From Paludisphaera borealis (GTDB lineage Bacteria > Planctomycetota > Planctomycetia > Isosphaerales > Isosphaeraceae): 64,000 bases of DNA. This document shows, piece by piece, positions 11,358 to 20,546 of the stretch; within the stretch, counting starts at the first letter, position 1; every line of letters begins with the position of its first letter. Under the pieces are notes generated by a model. It ran no database searches and was not told the origin of the DNA. It worked only from the letters and a program-made list of their open reading frames with translations. The position numbers and the translations under genes were made by a program. Location of the stretch: positions 6,448,001-6,512,000 of the forward strand of contig NZ_CP019082.1 in NCBI RefSeq assembly GCF_001956985.1, given 5' to 3'.

Positions 11358-12737
11358 ATGATCGATATCGAGGTCAAGTGGACGCGACGGGCCTCGGCGA
11401 TGGCGCGGGGAGGCGTGACGTTGGTTCTCGCCCAGGGACTGTTTCTGGTCTCGGCCGAGGCCCAGTTCATCCCGTTTCAGGACGATCCGATTCGCTACTA
11501 CGTCGATCGCGCCGAGGACCCCGTGGCGAAGGTTCAGGCGCGGATCGAGCGCGGCGAGAAGCGGTTGGAGTTCGAGGGAGTCAACGGCTATCTCAAGTCG
11601 GTTCTTCGCGAGTTGGACGTGCCGTTGTCGTCGCAGGCTCTGGTGTATTCCAAGAGCAGCCTCCAGTTCCGCAAGGTGTCGCCGAAAACGCCTCGCGCCC
11701 TCTACTTCAACGACGACGTGTACGTCGGCTGGATCAACGGAGGCGAATTCCTGGAGATTGTGTCGTTCGACGCCAACCAGGGCGCGATCTTCTACACGCT
11801 CGATCAGACGCCCACGGCTTCACGGGGCTTCACGAAGGCCGAGCTCGACTGCATCCAGTGCCACGTCGGGGCGAGGACCCAGGGAGTTCCGGGCGTCCTG
11901 CTCCGGTCGATCGTCACGAATAGTAAGGGAAACCAGACGGCCGAGACGCGGCCCTACCTCACCGACCATCGCAGCCCGTTCGCCGAGCGCTGGGGAGGCT
12001 GGTACGTGACGGGGACGCACGGTCGGCAGACGCACCTGGGCAACCTCGTCGTCGACTCGGCCGACGGGGGGAAGGTCGACGCGACCGACGGCAACGTCGT
12101 CGACCTCGCGTCCCGGTTCCCCATCGCCTCGTATCCGACCCAACACAGCGACATCGTCGCACATCTGGTTCTGGATCATCAGGTGCAGTTGCACAATCTG
12201 ATCACCGTCGCCAACTACCAAACCCGTCTGGCGTTGCACGCCGAAAAGGCGGCGGGACGCGGCGTCGACGCGATCTCGGCCGAGTCGCGAAAGAAGATCG
12301 AAGTACCGTCGGAGGAGTTGGTTCGCTACCTCCTGTTCGCGGGCGAAGCGCCGTTGACCGAGCCGGTCGTCGGCGACTCGGGTTTCACGCGGGAGTTCTC
12401 GGCGCGCGGTCCACGCGACGGCAAGGGACGCTCGCTCCGCGACTTCGATCTCACCCGAAGGATCTTCAAATATCCATGCAGCTACCTGATCTACACCGCC
12501 GCGTTCGATGCGTTGCCCAGGCCGGCGAAAGACTACGTCTATCGAAGGCTCTTCGAGGTGCTGACCAACGCCGATCAGGGGTCGGCGTTCGCCCATCTCT
12601 CGCCGGACGACCGGCGGGCCATCCTCGAAATCCTCGTCGCCACCAAGCCCGGAGTGCCGAAGGACTGGAGAGCCGCAGCTGACAAGCCGACGTCGGATCC
12701 AGTCAAATCCGTGGACTCGACTGGACCTCGACCCTGA
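11358..12737 (+). CDS. secreted protein with a single CxxCH haem-c motif
   Basis: 459 residues. The start at ATG 11358 is preceded by AGGAG (11343-11347) at ten bases; an upstream in-frame extension is not supported. The N-terminus (MARGGVTLVLAQGLFLVSAEA) is a signal peptide with likely cleavage after AEA. One haem-binding motif CIQCH lies near residue 160 within FTKAELDCIQCHVGARTQG, so this is probably a periplasmic monohaem c-type protein. The rest (about 200-440) has no fold that I recognise. It converges with the sulfatase gene, with 4 bp between stop codons. An electron-transfer role is inferred from the motif only. Confidence 0.75.
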   Translation: MIDIEVKWTRRASAMARGGVTLVLAQGLFLVSAEAQFIPFQDDPIRYYVDRAEDPVAKVQARIERGEKRLEFEGVNGYLKSVLRELDVPLSSQALVYSKSSLQFRKVSPKTPRALYFNDDVYVGWINGGEFLEIVSFDANQGAIFYTLDQTPTASRGFTKAELDCIQCHVGARTQGVPGVLLRSIVTNSKGNQTAETRPYLTDHRSPFAERWGGWYVTGTHGRQTHLGNLVVDSADGGKVDATDGNVVDLASRFPIASYPTQHSDIVAHLVLDHQVQLHNLITVANYQTRLALHAEKAAGRGVDAISAESRKKIEVPSEELVRYLLFAGEAPLTEPVVGDSGFTREFSARGPRDGKGRSLRDFDLTRRIFKYPCSYLIYTAAFDALPRPAKDYVYRRLFEVLTNADQGSAFAHLSPDDRRAILEILVATKPGVPKDWRAAADKPTSDPVKSVDSTGPRP

Positions 12738-12741
12738 TCGC

Positions 12742-14199
12742 CTAATCGCTGCTTAGCGTGAGTTGCGGGAATTTCGCGGTCAGATCGAGCGTGTCGCCGG
12801 TCTCGGGCTGGAGGGCGGTCAATCGGCGGAACAAGCGGGCGATCCGATCTTTCTGAGCCGGGTCGTCCGAGAGGTCGTGCAGCTCGTCGGGATCGTCAGT
12901 GAGGTTGAACAGCAGGACTTTCGGCACTTCGGGGTAGAGCAAGAGCTTGTAGCCGTCCTGGGTGACGCTCCGCTGAAGGTTCATATAAGCGCCGTAGATC
13001 GCGTCGTAGTGGACGGACTCTTTGCCACGGACCAGCGGCAGCAGGCTCTTGAACTGGATCTCGGGCGGGACGGGGACGCCGGCCAGCTCCAGCGTGGTCG
13101 GCGCGACGTCTTGGAGGTAGATCGCGGCGTCGATCCGCTTGTCGGCGGCGAACTTCGGCCCGACCGCGATGAATGGCACGCGGACGCTATGGTCGAAGAG
13201 GTTCTGCTTGCCGACCAGGCCGTGATGGCCGACGGCCAGCCCGTGGTCGGCAGTGAAGAAGAGATACGTGTTCGCGGCCTCGGGACTCTTCTCGATCGCG
13301 TCGAGCACGCGGCCGATCTGCTCGTCGAGATGGGTGATGATCGCGTAATACTCCTGGCGGTGCACCTTCACGGCGTGCTCGGTTCGAGGAAACGGCGCGA
13401 GGGCCTCGTCGCGCGTCTCGGGCATGCAGCCGATCTCCTTCTTCCACGGATACTCGGGCAGGAAGCTCGCCGGCAGCTTGATGTTCTCCAACGGATAGCG
13501 GTCGATGAACGACTTGGGCGACTGCCTGGGATCGTGAGGCGCATTGAACGCGATGTACAGGAAGAACGGGTTCGGTCGCTTCTCCGCCGTCTTGAGGAAA
13601 GCCAACGCGTCGTCGGCCGCGACGGCGCTCCAGTGTCGGCCCCCTTCCCAGTAGCCGCCCAGCGATTCGTCCCACGCTTTCCAGGTGTCGGGCTGATCCT
13701 CGCGCGGCCGATCGTACGACTGAGCGACCGTCCTGGGCATCCCCCCCGGCCGATAGTGGGCGACCGTGTCGAAGATCGACTTCACAGGCAGCGGAACGTG
13801 CCATTTCCCGGTCATGTACGTGTCGTAGCCCGACGCCTTCATCCGCTCAGGCCAGAGGAGAACATTCTTCGCGTCCTTCTGGAACTGCTGGTCGAAGTCG
13901 CGGGCGTGCCACACATAGCGACCCGTCAGCAGCATGGTCCGGCTGGCCACGCAGATCGCTCCGTGGAAGCCGCCTTGGTTGTAGGCGTGAGTGAAGGTCG
14001 TGCCTCGCCGGACCATACGATCGAGGTTCGGCGTCTGAATCTCCGAGTTCCCGAGCGCATGAACCGCCGCATACGTCATGTCGTCGGCGTACAGGAAAAC
14101 GATGTTCGGACGCTCTTCCCCCCACGCGAAAGCCGTCGCCACGAGCGAGAGCAGCAATATGGAAAGAGGGGAAACCATCCCCTTGAGACGATGAGCCAT
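12742..14199 (-). CDS. secreted sulfatase (formylglycine-dependent)
   Basis: 485 residues from the chosen ATG, which has AAAGG nine bases upstream; a longer frame runs back through a palindromic repeat and is not coding. Signal peptide MAHRLKGMVSPLSILLLSLVATAFAWG. Sulfatase features: metal-binding RPNIVFLYADDMTY, the modified-cysteine motif ICVASRTMLLTGR (C-x-A-S-R, a variant of C-x-P-S-R), TGKWH, and the late metal/substrate motif FFTADHGLAVGHHGL. It should hydrolyse sulfate esters, probably of polysaccharides, after cysteine-to-formylglycine conversion. No sulfatase-modifying enzyme is in the window. Substrate unknown. Confidence 0.92.
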   Translation of the reverse strand: MAHRLKGMVSPLSILLLSLVATAFAWGEERPNIVFLYADDMTYAAVHALGNSEIQTPNLDRMVRRGTTFTHAYNQGGFHGAICVASRTMLLTGRYVWHARDFDQQFQKDAKNVLLWPERMKASGYDTYMTGKWHVPLPVKSIFDTVAHYRPGGMPRTVAQSYDRPREDQPDTWKAWDESLGGYWEGGRHWSAVAADDALAFLKTAEKRPNPFFLYIAFNAPHDPRQSPKSFIDRYPLENIKLPASFLPEYPWKKEIGCMPETRDEALAPFPRTEHAVKVHRQEYYAIITHLDEQIGRVLDAIEKSPEAANTYLFFTADHGLAVGHHGLVGKQNLFDHSVRVPFIAVGPKFAADKRIDAAIYLQDVAPTTLELAGVPVPPEIQFKSLLPLVRGKESVHYDAIYGAYMNLQRSVTQDGYKLLLYPEVPKVLLFNLTDDPDELHDLSDDPAQKDRIARLFRRLTALQPETGDTLDLTAKFPQLTLSSD

Positions 14200-14239
14200 G
14201 ACCATGAACCTTTCCGCGCCGGACGTTCGGGTTGCCCAC

Positions 14240-14325
14240 GTAGGGGCGTCCCTTGTGGGCGCCCGATCGGCGTCGGCGACCGCGACGGCATTGGCGATTC
14301 GGGCGCCCACAAGGGACGCCCCTAC
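14240..14325. repeat. 86-bp palindromic repeat, copy 1
   Basis: Perfect 27-bp inverted arms, 14240-14266 and 14299-14325 (GTAGGGGCGTCCCTTGTGGG... and its reverse complement), around a 32-nt loop. A second copy lies at 40118-40202 with nearly the same loop. Similarity continues outside the palindrome: a GCGGTTTGCGT block occurs near both copies. This one lies in the divergent region upstream of the sulfatase gene. It has the look of a dispersed REP/MITE-like element. Confidence 0.85.
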
Positions 14326-14708
14326 AGCGATACGGACTTCCAGCGTCCACCAAGCGTGTACATCCCAAACGCAAACCGCCCTGTGCCGGTCTGCTCCTCG
14401 GATTTTGACACATGAGGAAGCCCATGTCACCCGTATCGGGAAAGCCAAGGGCTGGTCGCGCGTTCCGACGTCGCGACCGAATCGGCGATCCCGCTCTTGC
14501 CCGATTTTCGACTTTCGGTTGTAGTGACGCCGATTTCCGGCCGATCCACGATCCATTGCACATCTTCAAGAGGCCCCGTCGAGACGCATTCCGCGCTCGG
14601 TTGGGTTGGATAGGCCGGTCAGACTCGCGACCGTTTCCGAGGCAGGACGCCGCGCGACGGTCGCCGGACGATCGATCAAGATTCGAGCGGAGGGGCGGCG
14701 AAGGGCTC

Positions 14709-17700
14709 ATGCGCAAAGGATGGCGCGACGGCCTGGCGATATTGGTGATGTCCTTCATGGGGGCGTCGAGCCTCGCTGCGCGCGGTGAGAGCGGCAGGAC
14801 GGGCACACCCGCTTCGGAACGCGTGGCTCTCGCCGTGGAGCTGAGCTGGAGCGTCGCCGCCGAGGAAGCGGCGCCCGCGTCCGCCACGTCTCGGGAACTG
14901 ACGATCGAGCTCACGGATGGAGACGTGATCGAGGCGGTCGCATGGCCGCCGACCGATCCGTCGGACCGGCGCGTGATCGAGCCAGCGGACGCCGGCGACG
15001 GACCGCGGCGGCTGGGGAGCGAGCCGACGGGCCGGATCAGGGCCCGGATCGAGTCGGGTCTGGCCGCCGAACTCGTGGTGAAGCGCGGCGGACAGGTCGT
15101 CCGCTTGCCGCTCGCCGCGATTCTGGAACGTCCTCAGCACATCGCCGCGCCGGCTCCGCTGAGCTTGAAGGTGGAGCGGCTCCCCTGGGACGCCCTCGCC
15201 GTCGATTTCGGCGCGGGAGCCGAGTCGGGCGTGTCGGCCCCCGGCGTCGAAGTTCCGGTCACGGTCGGCTACAACATCCTCCATCCGGACGCGGCCGAGG
15301 TCACAGTCCGGACGACGGCCGTGCTCAGGCCGATCGGCAAGCAAGAGCCGGTCTGGCGCTTTGAACAGCGCGAGATCGTCCCGGCCAACCGCCACGAACC
15401 TCCCTCGCGCCTCTGGTCGGTTCCCGCTCCCGAGCAAGAAGGAACGTACGTCCTCGAACTTCAAGCGGTCTGGGAGGCCGTCGGGGCGCGCGACGGCTCG
15501 CGGATCGGCCGGCTGATCCGGCGTCGCAAGGGGACGGCCGTCACGGGGACGGCCTCGCGGCGCGTCGTGCTCGCCGTCGTTGATCCGAAGGCGAAGAGCG
15601 CGCCTCTGCTGGTGGGCGATCCGCGTCCTCGCGAGACCGAGGTCGACTCGCTCGATCTGTCGCGCATCCGCAACACGCGGTTCTCGGCCTGGGGACGGTC
15701 GCCGGTCTCGCCGGGGTCGCCATGGGAGATCCCGGAAGAGGTCTTCGTCGAGGCGGGCCGTCGTGAGAAGGAACGCGAGCGGCTGAGGAGCTTCATCACA
15801 AGGGCCGGGGCCGAGCCGGCGAGCCTGGGCGCGGCCGACGCGACGAGCCTGTCGTGGTCGGCCGTGGCGCTTCACGTCGCTCACCCCGAGAAAGCCCATC
15901 GGATCTCGGTGACGATCGCCGGCGGCGAGCCGTCGGCCCTTGGCGTGGCCCTGGTCGACCCGGGGTCGCGCGACCGCGCCCCCCGGCTCTTGCTCGACGC
16001 CTGCGGCAGCGGGCCTCCCGTCCTCAAGCCCGGCCCGACGACGACCTTCAACTGGATCTTCTGGCCGGGCACGACCGAGCCCGTGCTGATCCTGCTCAAT
16101 CGCGACGCGGCCTCGGACGTCCGCATCGGCGGGGTCAAGCTGGTCGAACTCGATCCAACGACCGCCCCGAGGCCGAGCCACCCCCAAGCCGATCCTCCGA
16201 AGCGAGGCGTCGGCCTACTTCTCACGGGTCCGAACGCCATCGACCGATTCGGGGGCTCGGGCGAGTCGGGCCTGACCAACTCCCTTGAGACGGTGGTCAA
16301 CCTGGAGAGCTATCTGGCGGCGTGCGGCGGGACGCTCGTCGTTCTGCCGGAGCACCTCGGCGATCGGCCCGGGCGCCGCGGGCTGTCGGGCCAACTCTGC
16401 GAGGATGCGACCGGCCCCGATCGGCTGGACCTGGCCCTCCGCATTCTCCAACGACACGAGAAGACGGCCTGGCTCGAACTCGACCTGGAAGGCAAGCACG
16501 CCCTTCCGGGGCTGCCTCCTCCTGACTCGGCCGAGGCGCTCCAGCAAGGGTTGGTGCGGATCGGCCGCCTCGGCGTGGCCGACGGCGCTTCGTACCACCC
16601 GTTGAACCCCAGAGTTCGCGACGCCATGAAGGCCCGCGTCGTCGAGAGCCTGGCGAAACGCGGCGACGGCCTCGGCTTTTCGGGCGTGCTGATCCGGCTC
16701 GGTCGCGGGCCGACCTTGCTGGGAACGCCCGATACGGGGATGGACGACGACACCTACGCCCGATTCGTGAACGAGACGTTCGGACCGGAGGTCGCCAAGG
16801 AGATCCCCGGTCTGAGCACGACCGATCCCGATCGGTTCACCGCGCGTTCGAAATACCTGGCCGGCGTCGGCCGGATGCCCTGGCTGACCTGGCGGGCTCG
16901 GGCGATCGCCAAACTCTACACCGAGCTGGCCGAGGCCGCCCGCGCGGCCTCGCCGGGCGCGGTGCTCGCGCTCGCGACGCCGACGCTCGACAGCGGACCG
17001 GCCGCCAACGAGGCGAAACGGGTCGACCTCGCCGGCCTCGCGCCCAGTCAGGCGTGGCGCAGCGTCGGCCTCGACCTGGAACTCTGGCCGTCCGGTCCAG
17101 AAGCACCGCTCGTGCTCCGCGGCGCCGAACTGGCGTCCGACGCGCTGGCCCACGATCTGGCGGCTCATCCCGATCTCGATGCCAAGGTCGCCGCATTCCC
17201 GAATTGCGGCTTCTTGCTCGGCGTCGAGGGCGAGGCGGGAACCAACGAAGCGGGTTCGCCGGCGGACTCTCAGGCGTCGGCCCCGCGCCTGGCCTTGACG
17301 TCGCTGCCGCTGGGCGACGGGGCCCAGGCCGACGAACCGCTCGCCCACGCGATCGCCGCGTTCGACGCGCATTGGGTCGTCCTCTCGGCCGCCGCCGTCG
17401 CCGGTCACGAGGATCGACTCCGTCGTTATGGCGACGTCCTCGCCCATCTTCCCGCTCGGACGCAGCCCACGCCGGCCGCCTCGCAGGACCGGAAAGACTC
17501 GGGCGTCGTCGTCCGATCGCTTGTCGACGGCAAGCACACGATCCTCCAGTTCGCCAACGACACGCCCTATCCGATCCGGATGGCGGGCCTGCTCAAGTCG
17601 GCGGACGCCGCGAACGTTGAAGACCTGGGCCGCAATCTCCGCCTGGCCCCGCAATCGGTCGCCGGCGGCCGCCAGTTGGTGATCGACCTGCTCCCGTTCG

Positions 17701-18575
17701 GCGTCTCGATCATCCGCGTCGACGCTCCCCATGTCGAGCTCGCCGAGACGACGCCTTATCCGTCGGAAGCGGTGCTCACCAGCATGGAAGCGAAGTATCA
17801 AGAGCTGTCGAACCAGCTCGCAAGGCTCAATCGCGGCGGGTCCAGCACGCTCGCCGAGCCCGCCAACCCAGGCTTCGAACAGGAACCGGCCGCCCCGGCT
17901 TCGGCGACGCCGGCGACGCCGGAAAGTCCGATCCCGGGAGGATGGCGGCTCGACAAGGCGGGCGAGGCCGGCGCGAAACTGACGCTCGACAAGGACCGTC
18001 CCCATTCGGGGACGCGAAGCCTGAAGCTCGAAGCGAGCCGGGGCGCCGCCGCGGTCGTCAGCGGCGAGTTCGTCCCCAACTCCGGCTCGACCATGTTGAT
18101 CCAGGCGCACCTTCGAGGCGACAAGGACAATGCGATCGTCCGGGTCTGGATCGAGGGCGAGAGCGGGGGGCGACCGTACGTCCGACGTTCCGAGATCGTC
18201 GTGCCCCGCGAGTGGAAGTCGCTGGCCGTGCGGGCCTCCGACCTCCCCCCAGGAGGGCTCGATTCCGCCCGGCTGAAGTTCGAGGTCGCGGCCGCGGGGT
18301 CGCTCTGGCTCGACGACGTGAAGATCGTCGGCGAGGCCACCCCCAAGGCCGTGCGGGTCAACGCCCAGCGGGCGCTGCTGGCGGCGTTGCAGGCGTACCG
18401 CGAACAGCGGTTCGCCGATTTCGCCCGGCTCGCCGATTCCCACTGGGCCAAGCATCCCAGCGTCGTCGCCCTGAGCCGGTCGGGCCGCGAGCAAGAGCTT
18501 TCCGACTCCCGCGAGAAGCCCGCGGCGGCCGCGCCCGCGGCTTCTGCCCTACCATCGAACCGCACCCTGCGGTAA
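14709..18575 (+). CDS. large secreted glycoside-hydrolase-like protein with C-terminal carbohydrate-binding-like domain
   Basis: 1288 residues from ATG 14709, which begins a signal peptide (GLAILVMSFMGASSLAARG); the open frame upstream is not supported. A beta-rich region occupies about 40-550. About 560-900 resembles a family-10-type glycosylhydrolase-like barrel: YHPLNPRVRDAMKARVVESL, DGLGFSGVLIRLG and WLTWRARAIAKLYTEL follow the usual pattern. After a linker, about 1115-1230 is a jelly-roll CBM-like domain (NPGFEQ..., HSGTRSLKLEASRG, SLWLDDVKIVG). A helical tail ends the protein. It resembles in layout the large protein at 56.6-59.8 kb. The catalytic acid/base cannot be assigned, so enzymatic activity is inferred. 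Confidence 0.7.
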   Translation: MRKGWRDGLAILVMSFMGASSLAARGESGRTGTPASERVALAVELSWSVAAEEAAPASATSRELTIELTDGDVIEAVAWPPTDPSDRRVIEPADAGDGPRRLGSEPTGRIRARIESGLAAELVVKRGGQVVRLPLAAILERPQHIAAPAPLSLKVERLPWDALAVDFGAGAESGVSAPGVEVPVTVGYNILHPDAAEVTVRTTAVLRPIGKQEPVWRFEQREIVPANRHEPPSRLWSVPAPEQEGTYVLELQAVWEAVGARDGSRIGRLIRRRKGTAVTGTASRRVVLAVVDPKAKSAPLLVGDPRPRETEVDSLDLSRIRNTRFSAWGRSPVSPGSPWEIPEEVFVEAGRREKERERLRSFITRAGAEPASLGAADATSLSWSAVALHVAHPEKAHRISVTIAGGEPSALGVALVDPGSRDRAPRLLLDACGSGPPVLKPGPTTTFNWIFWPGTTEPVLILLNRDAASDVRIGGVKLVELDPTTAPRPSHPQADPPKRGVGLLLTGPNAIDRFGGSGESGLTNSLETVVNLESYLAACGGTLVVLPEHLGDRPGRRGLSGQLCEDATGPDRLDLALRILQRHEKTAWLELDLEGKHALPGLPPPDSAEALQQGLVRIGRLGVADGASYHPLNPRVRDAMKARVVESLAKRGDGLGFSGVLIRLGRGPTLLGTPDTGMDDDTYARFVNETFGPEVAKEIPGLSTTDPDRFTARSKYLAGVGRMPWLTWRARAIAKLYTELAEAARAASPGAVLALATPTLDSGPAANEAKRVDLAGLAPSQAWRSVGLDLELWPSGPEAPLVLRGAELASDALAHDLAAHPDLDAKVAAFPNCGFLLGVEGEAGTNEAGSPADSQASAPRLALTSLPLGDGAQADEPLAHAIAAFDAHWVVLSAAAVAGHEDRLRRYGDVLAHLPARTQPTPAASQDRKDSGVVVRSLVDGKHTILQFANDTPYPIRMAGLLKSADAANVEDLGRNLRLAPQSVAGGRQLVIDLLPFGVSIIRVDAPHVELAETTPYPSEAVLTSMEAKYQELSNQLARLNRGGSSTLAEPANPGFEQEPAAPASATPATPESPIPGGWRLDKAGEAGAKLTLDKDRPHSGTRSLKLEASRGAAAVVSGEFVPNSGSTMLIQAHLRGDKDNAIVRVWIEGESGGRPYVRRSEIVVPREWKSLAVRASDLPPGGLDSARLKFEVAAAGSLWLDDVKIVGEATPKAVRVNAQRALLAALQAYREQRFADFARLADSHWAKHPSVVALSRSGREQELSDSREKPAAAAPAASALPSNRTLR

Positions 18576-18704
18576 GATCGGGCCCGATCGATGGAAGGCC
18601 GGGAACGCGTTTCGATGCGAAGGCGAGGATGCCTTCGTGGTGTCGACACGCGCGGAAGGGATGACGCCCGGCGGCGCAGCGGACGGTACGAGGAGGAAGA
18701 GCCG

Positions 18705-19475
18705 GTGTTCGTAGCCTGTAGTACACTCTGCTTCGCGAGGGAGCCGCTTGACGTCGCCCTTCGCCAGATCGCCGAGCTGGAGTTCGACAAGTTCGAGCTC
18801 GCCGTCGTGGAGGACGGCCAGCATCTTCGCCCCTCGGAGGTCGGCGACGACCCCGAAGCGGCCCTGCTTCGTCTGCGACGCGGGCCGGCGCTGATTCCGT
18901 CGTCGCTGTACCTCGATTTCGGACCCGTGGATTGGTCCGATCCGATCCATCGCAAGCGGTTCGACGGCCACTGCCGGTTCGCCAAGATCCTGAACGTGGC
19001 CGTCATCACGATGACCGCCGCGCCGGCCGGCTCGTCCGTCGACCAGGAGATCGAGCGGCTCAGGGTCCTCTCGGCGACCGCCATGCGCGAGGGTCTGGTA
19101 CTCGCGATGCTCACCCATCGCGATTCGATCCTCGGCGATCCCGGCGTCGCGCTCCATCTCTGCAAGACGGTGCCGGGCCTCGGCCTGACCCTCGATCCCA
19201 GCCACTACCTGCACGGCTCGCACAAAGAGGCGGACGTCGATCTGCTCTATCCGTACGCTCAGAACGTCCACCTCCGCGACACGGGCAAACACCCCGGCGA
19301 GTTCCAGGTGCGGATCGGACAGGGCCAGATCGAGTACGCCCGGGTCGTCAACCAGCTTCAGCGGTACGGGTACAATCGCGCCCTGACCGTCGCGATCCTG
19401 GACCGGCTCGAGAACCCATTCGACCGCGAGGTCGAGGTTCGCAAGCTCAAACTGCTGCTGGAAACCCTCCTCTGA
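18705..19475 (+). CDS. sugar phosphate isomerase/epimerase family TIM-barrel protein
   Basis: 256 residues from a GTG at 18705, supported by AGGAGG (18691-18696) eight bases upstream; the open frame before it is Arg-rich and not convincing. The product has the xylose-isomerase-like (AP endonuclease family 2) barrel pattern: ACSTLCFAREPLDVALRQIA at the N-terminus, LTLDPSHYLHGS and NVHLRDTGKHPGEFQVRIGQG with the expected metal-binding Asp/His residues, and a closing YNRALTVAILD strand. The reaction is unknown. It is followed after 4 bp by a kinase-like gene and then an enolase homologue, suggesting a shared pathway. Confidence 0.8.
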   Translation: MFVACSTLCFAREPLDVALRQIAELEFDKFELAVVEDGQHLRPSEVGDDPEAALLRLRRGPALIPSSLYLDFGPVDWSDPIHRKRFDGHCRFAKILNVAVITMTAAPAGSSVDQEIERLRVLSATAMREGLVLAMLTHRDSILGDPGVALHLCKTVPGLGLTLDPSHYLHGSHKEADVDLLYPYAQNVHLRDTGKHPGEFQVRIGQGQIEYARVVNQLQRYGYNRALTVAILDRLENPFDREVEVRKLKLLLETLL

Positions 19476-19479
19476 TCCC

Positions 19480-20517
19480 ATGCACGAGCTGACGCCCGAC
19501 AACACGACGGAATATCTCCGCAAAGTGGGAAGGGTCGCGCCAGGCGACAGGGTCTCGGTGCGAGAACTGAGCGGCGGCGTTTCGAACGTGGTTCTGCGGG
19601 TCGACGTCGACGGCCGTGAGCCGATGGTCGTCAAGCAGTGCCGCGAGCGGCTCCGCGTCGCCGTCGAATGGCTCGCGCGGCTCGATCGGATCTGGGTCGA
19701 GCACGCCACGCTCGGCGTCCTGGCCGACATCCTGCCGGACGGGACCGTCCCCAAGGTCCTCTTCGACGACCGCCCCGAATACCTGTTCGCGATGACCTGC
19801 GCCCCCGAGGATTCGACGACCTGGAAGTCGCTCCTGATGGACGGCCAGGCCGACGCCGGCATCGCCTCGAATTTAGGGACGCTGCTCGGCACGATCCACG
19901 CCGAGGCGCCCCGACATCCGGCGCTCGCGACGACCCTCGCCGACACCAGCCTGTTCGACGAGCTGCGCGTCGATCCCTATTATCGAACGACGGCCAGGGC
20001 GCACCCGGCGCTCGCCCCACGGATCGACGCCCTCATCGCCGCCATGAACCTGCCCGAAGGCCGGCGAACCCTGGTCCTGGGCGACTTCAGCCCCAAGAAC
20101 ATCCTGGTCCATGGCGGCGGCCTCATCCTCCTCGACTTTGAATGCGCCCACGCCGGCGACCCGGCTTTCGACCTTGGCTTCTTCCTCAGTCACCTGGCTC
20201 TCAAACGCATCCACAAGAGTTTGCAAGACCCAGGCGACGAACCGAAGTACCGGGCGCTTCTCGACGCCTTCTGGACGGCGTATCTTGATCGTGTCGACGA
20301 CCGACTCGGACCGCGCGACGAGCTGACGAGGCGGGCGGTCGAGCACACGGCGGCCTGCCTGCTGGCGCGGGTCGACGGCAAGAGCCCCGTCGAGTATCTC
20401 GACGCCCGGGGACGCGAGGTGGCGCGCGAGTCGGCGATCACCCTCTTCGACGCCCGGCCCGAGACTTGGGAGAGGATGCTCGCAACCCTTGACGCGGCCC
20501 TTCCATCGCCATACTGA
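19480..20517 (+). CDS. APH-family small-molecule phosphotransferase
   Basis: 345 residues. It has the aminoglycoside-phosphotransferase/methylthioribose-kinase fold: glycine-rich ELSGGVSNVVLRV, nucleotide-binding PMVVKQ lysine (about residue 50), catalytic loop LVLGDFSPKNILVH (HxD-like loop with Asp as general base, Asn for metal) and metal-binding LLDFECAHAGDPAFDLGFFL. Predicted cytoplasmic. The substrate is probably a sugar or sugar-like alcohol rather than an antibiotic, given its position in a four-gene rightward operon between an isomerase-like gene (4-bp gap) and an enolase homologue (29-bp gap). Methylthioribose kinase is one possibility, but no other methionine-salvage gene is near. 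Confidence 0.75.
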   Translation: MHELTPDNTTEYLRKVGRVAPGDRVSVRELSGGVSNVVLRVDVDGREPMVVKQCRERLRVAVEWLARLDRIWVEHATLGVLADILPDGTVPKVLFDDRPEYLFAMTCAPEDSTTWKSLLMDGQADAGIASNLGTLLGTIHAEAPRHPALATTLADTSLFDELRVDPYYRTTARAHPALAPRIDALIAAMNLPEGRRTLVLGDFSPKNILVHGGGLILLDFECAHAGDPAFDLGFFLSHLALKRIHKSLQDPGDEPKYRALLDAFWTAYLDRVDDRLGPRDELTRRAVEHTAACLLARVDGKSPVEYLDARGREVARESAITLFDARPETWERMLATLDAALPSPY

Positions 20518-20546
20518 CCACAACACTAGGACAGGGGTTTCCTCGG

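Noticed and set aside
12763-14415. 550-codon plus-strand frame opposite the sulfatase
   Set aside because: Composition typical of antisense frames; sulfatase motifs are on the other strand.
16215-18494. 759-codon minus-strand frame
   Set aside because: Shadow of the large secreted protein gene; no signal peptide or domain.
19480-20517. Antibiotic resistance (aminoglycoside phosphotransferase)
   Set aside because: Only the general fold is shared; operon context points to metabolism.
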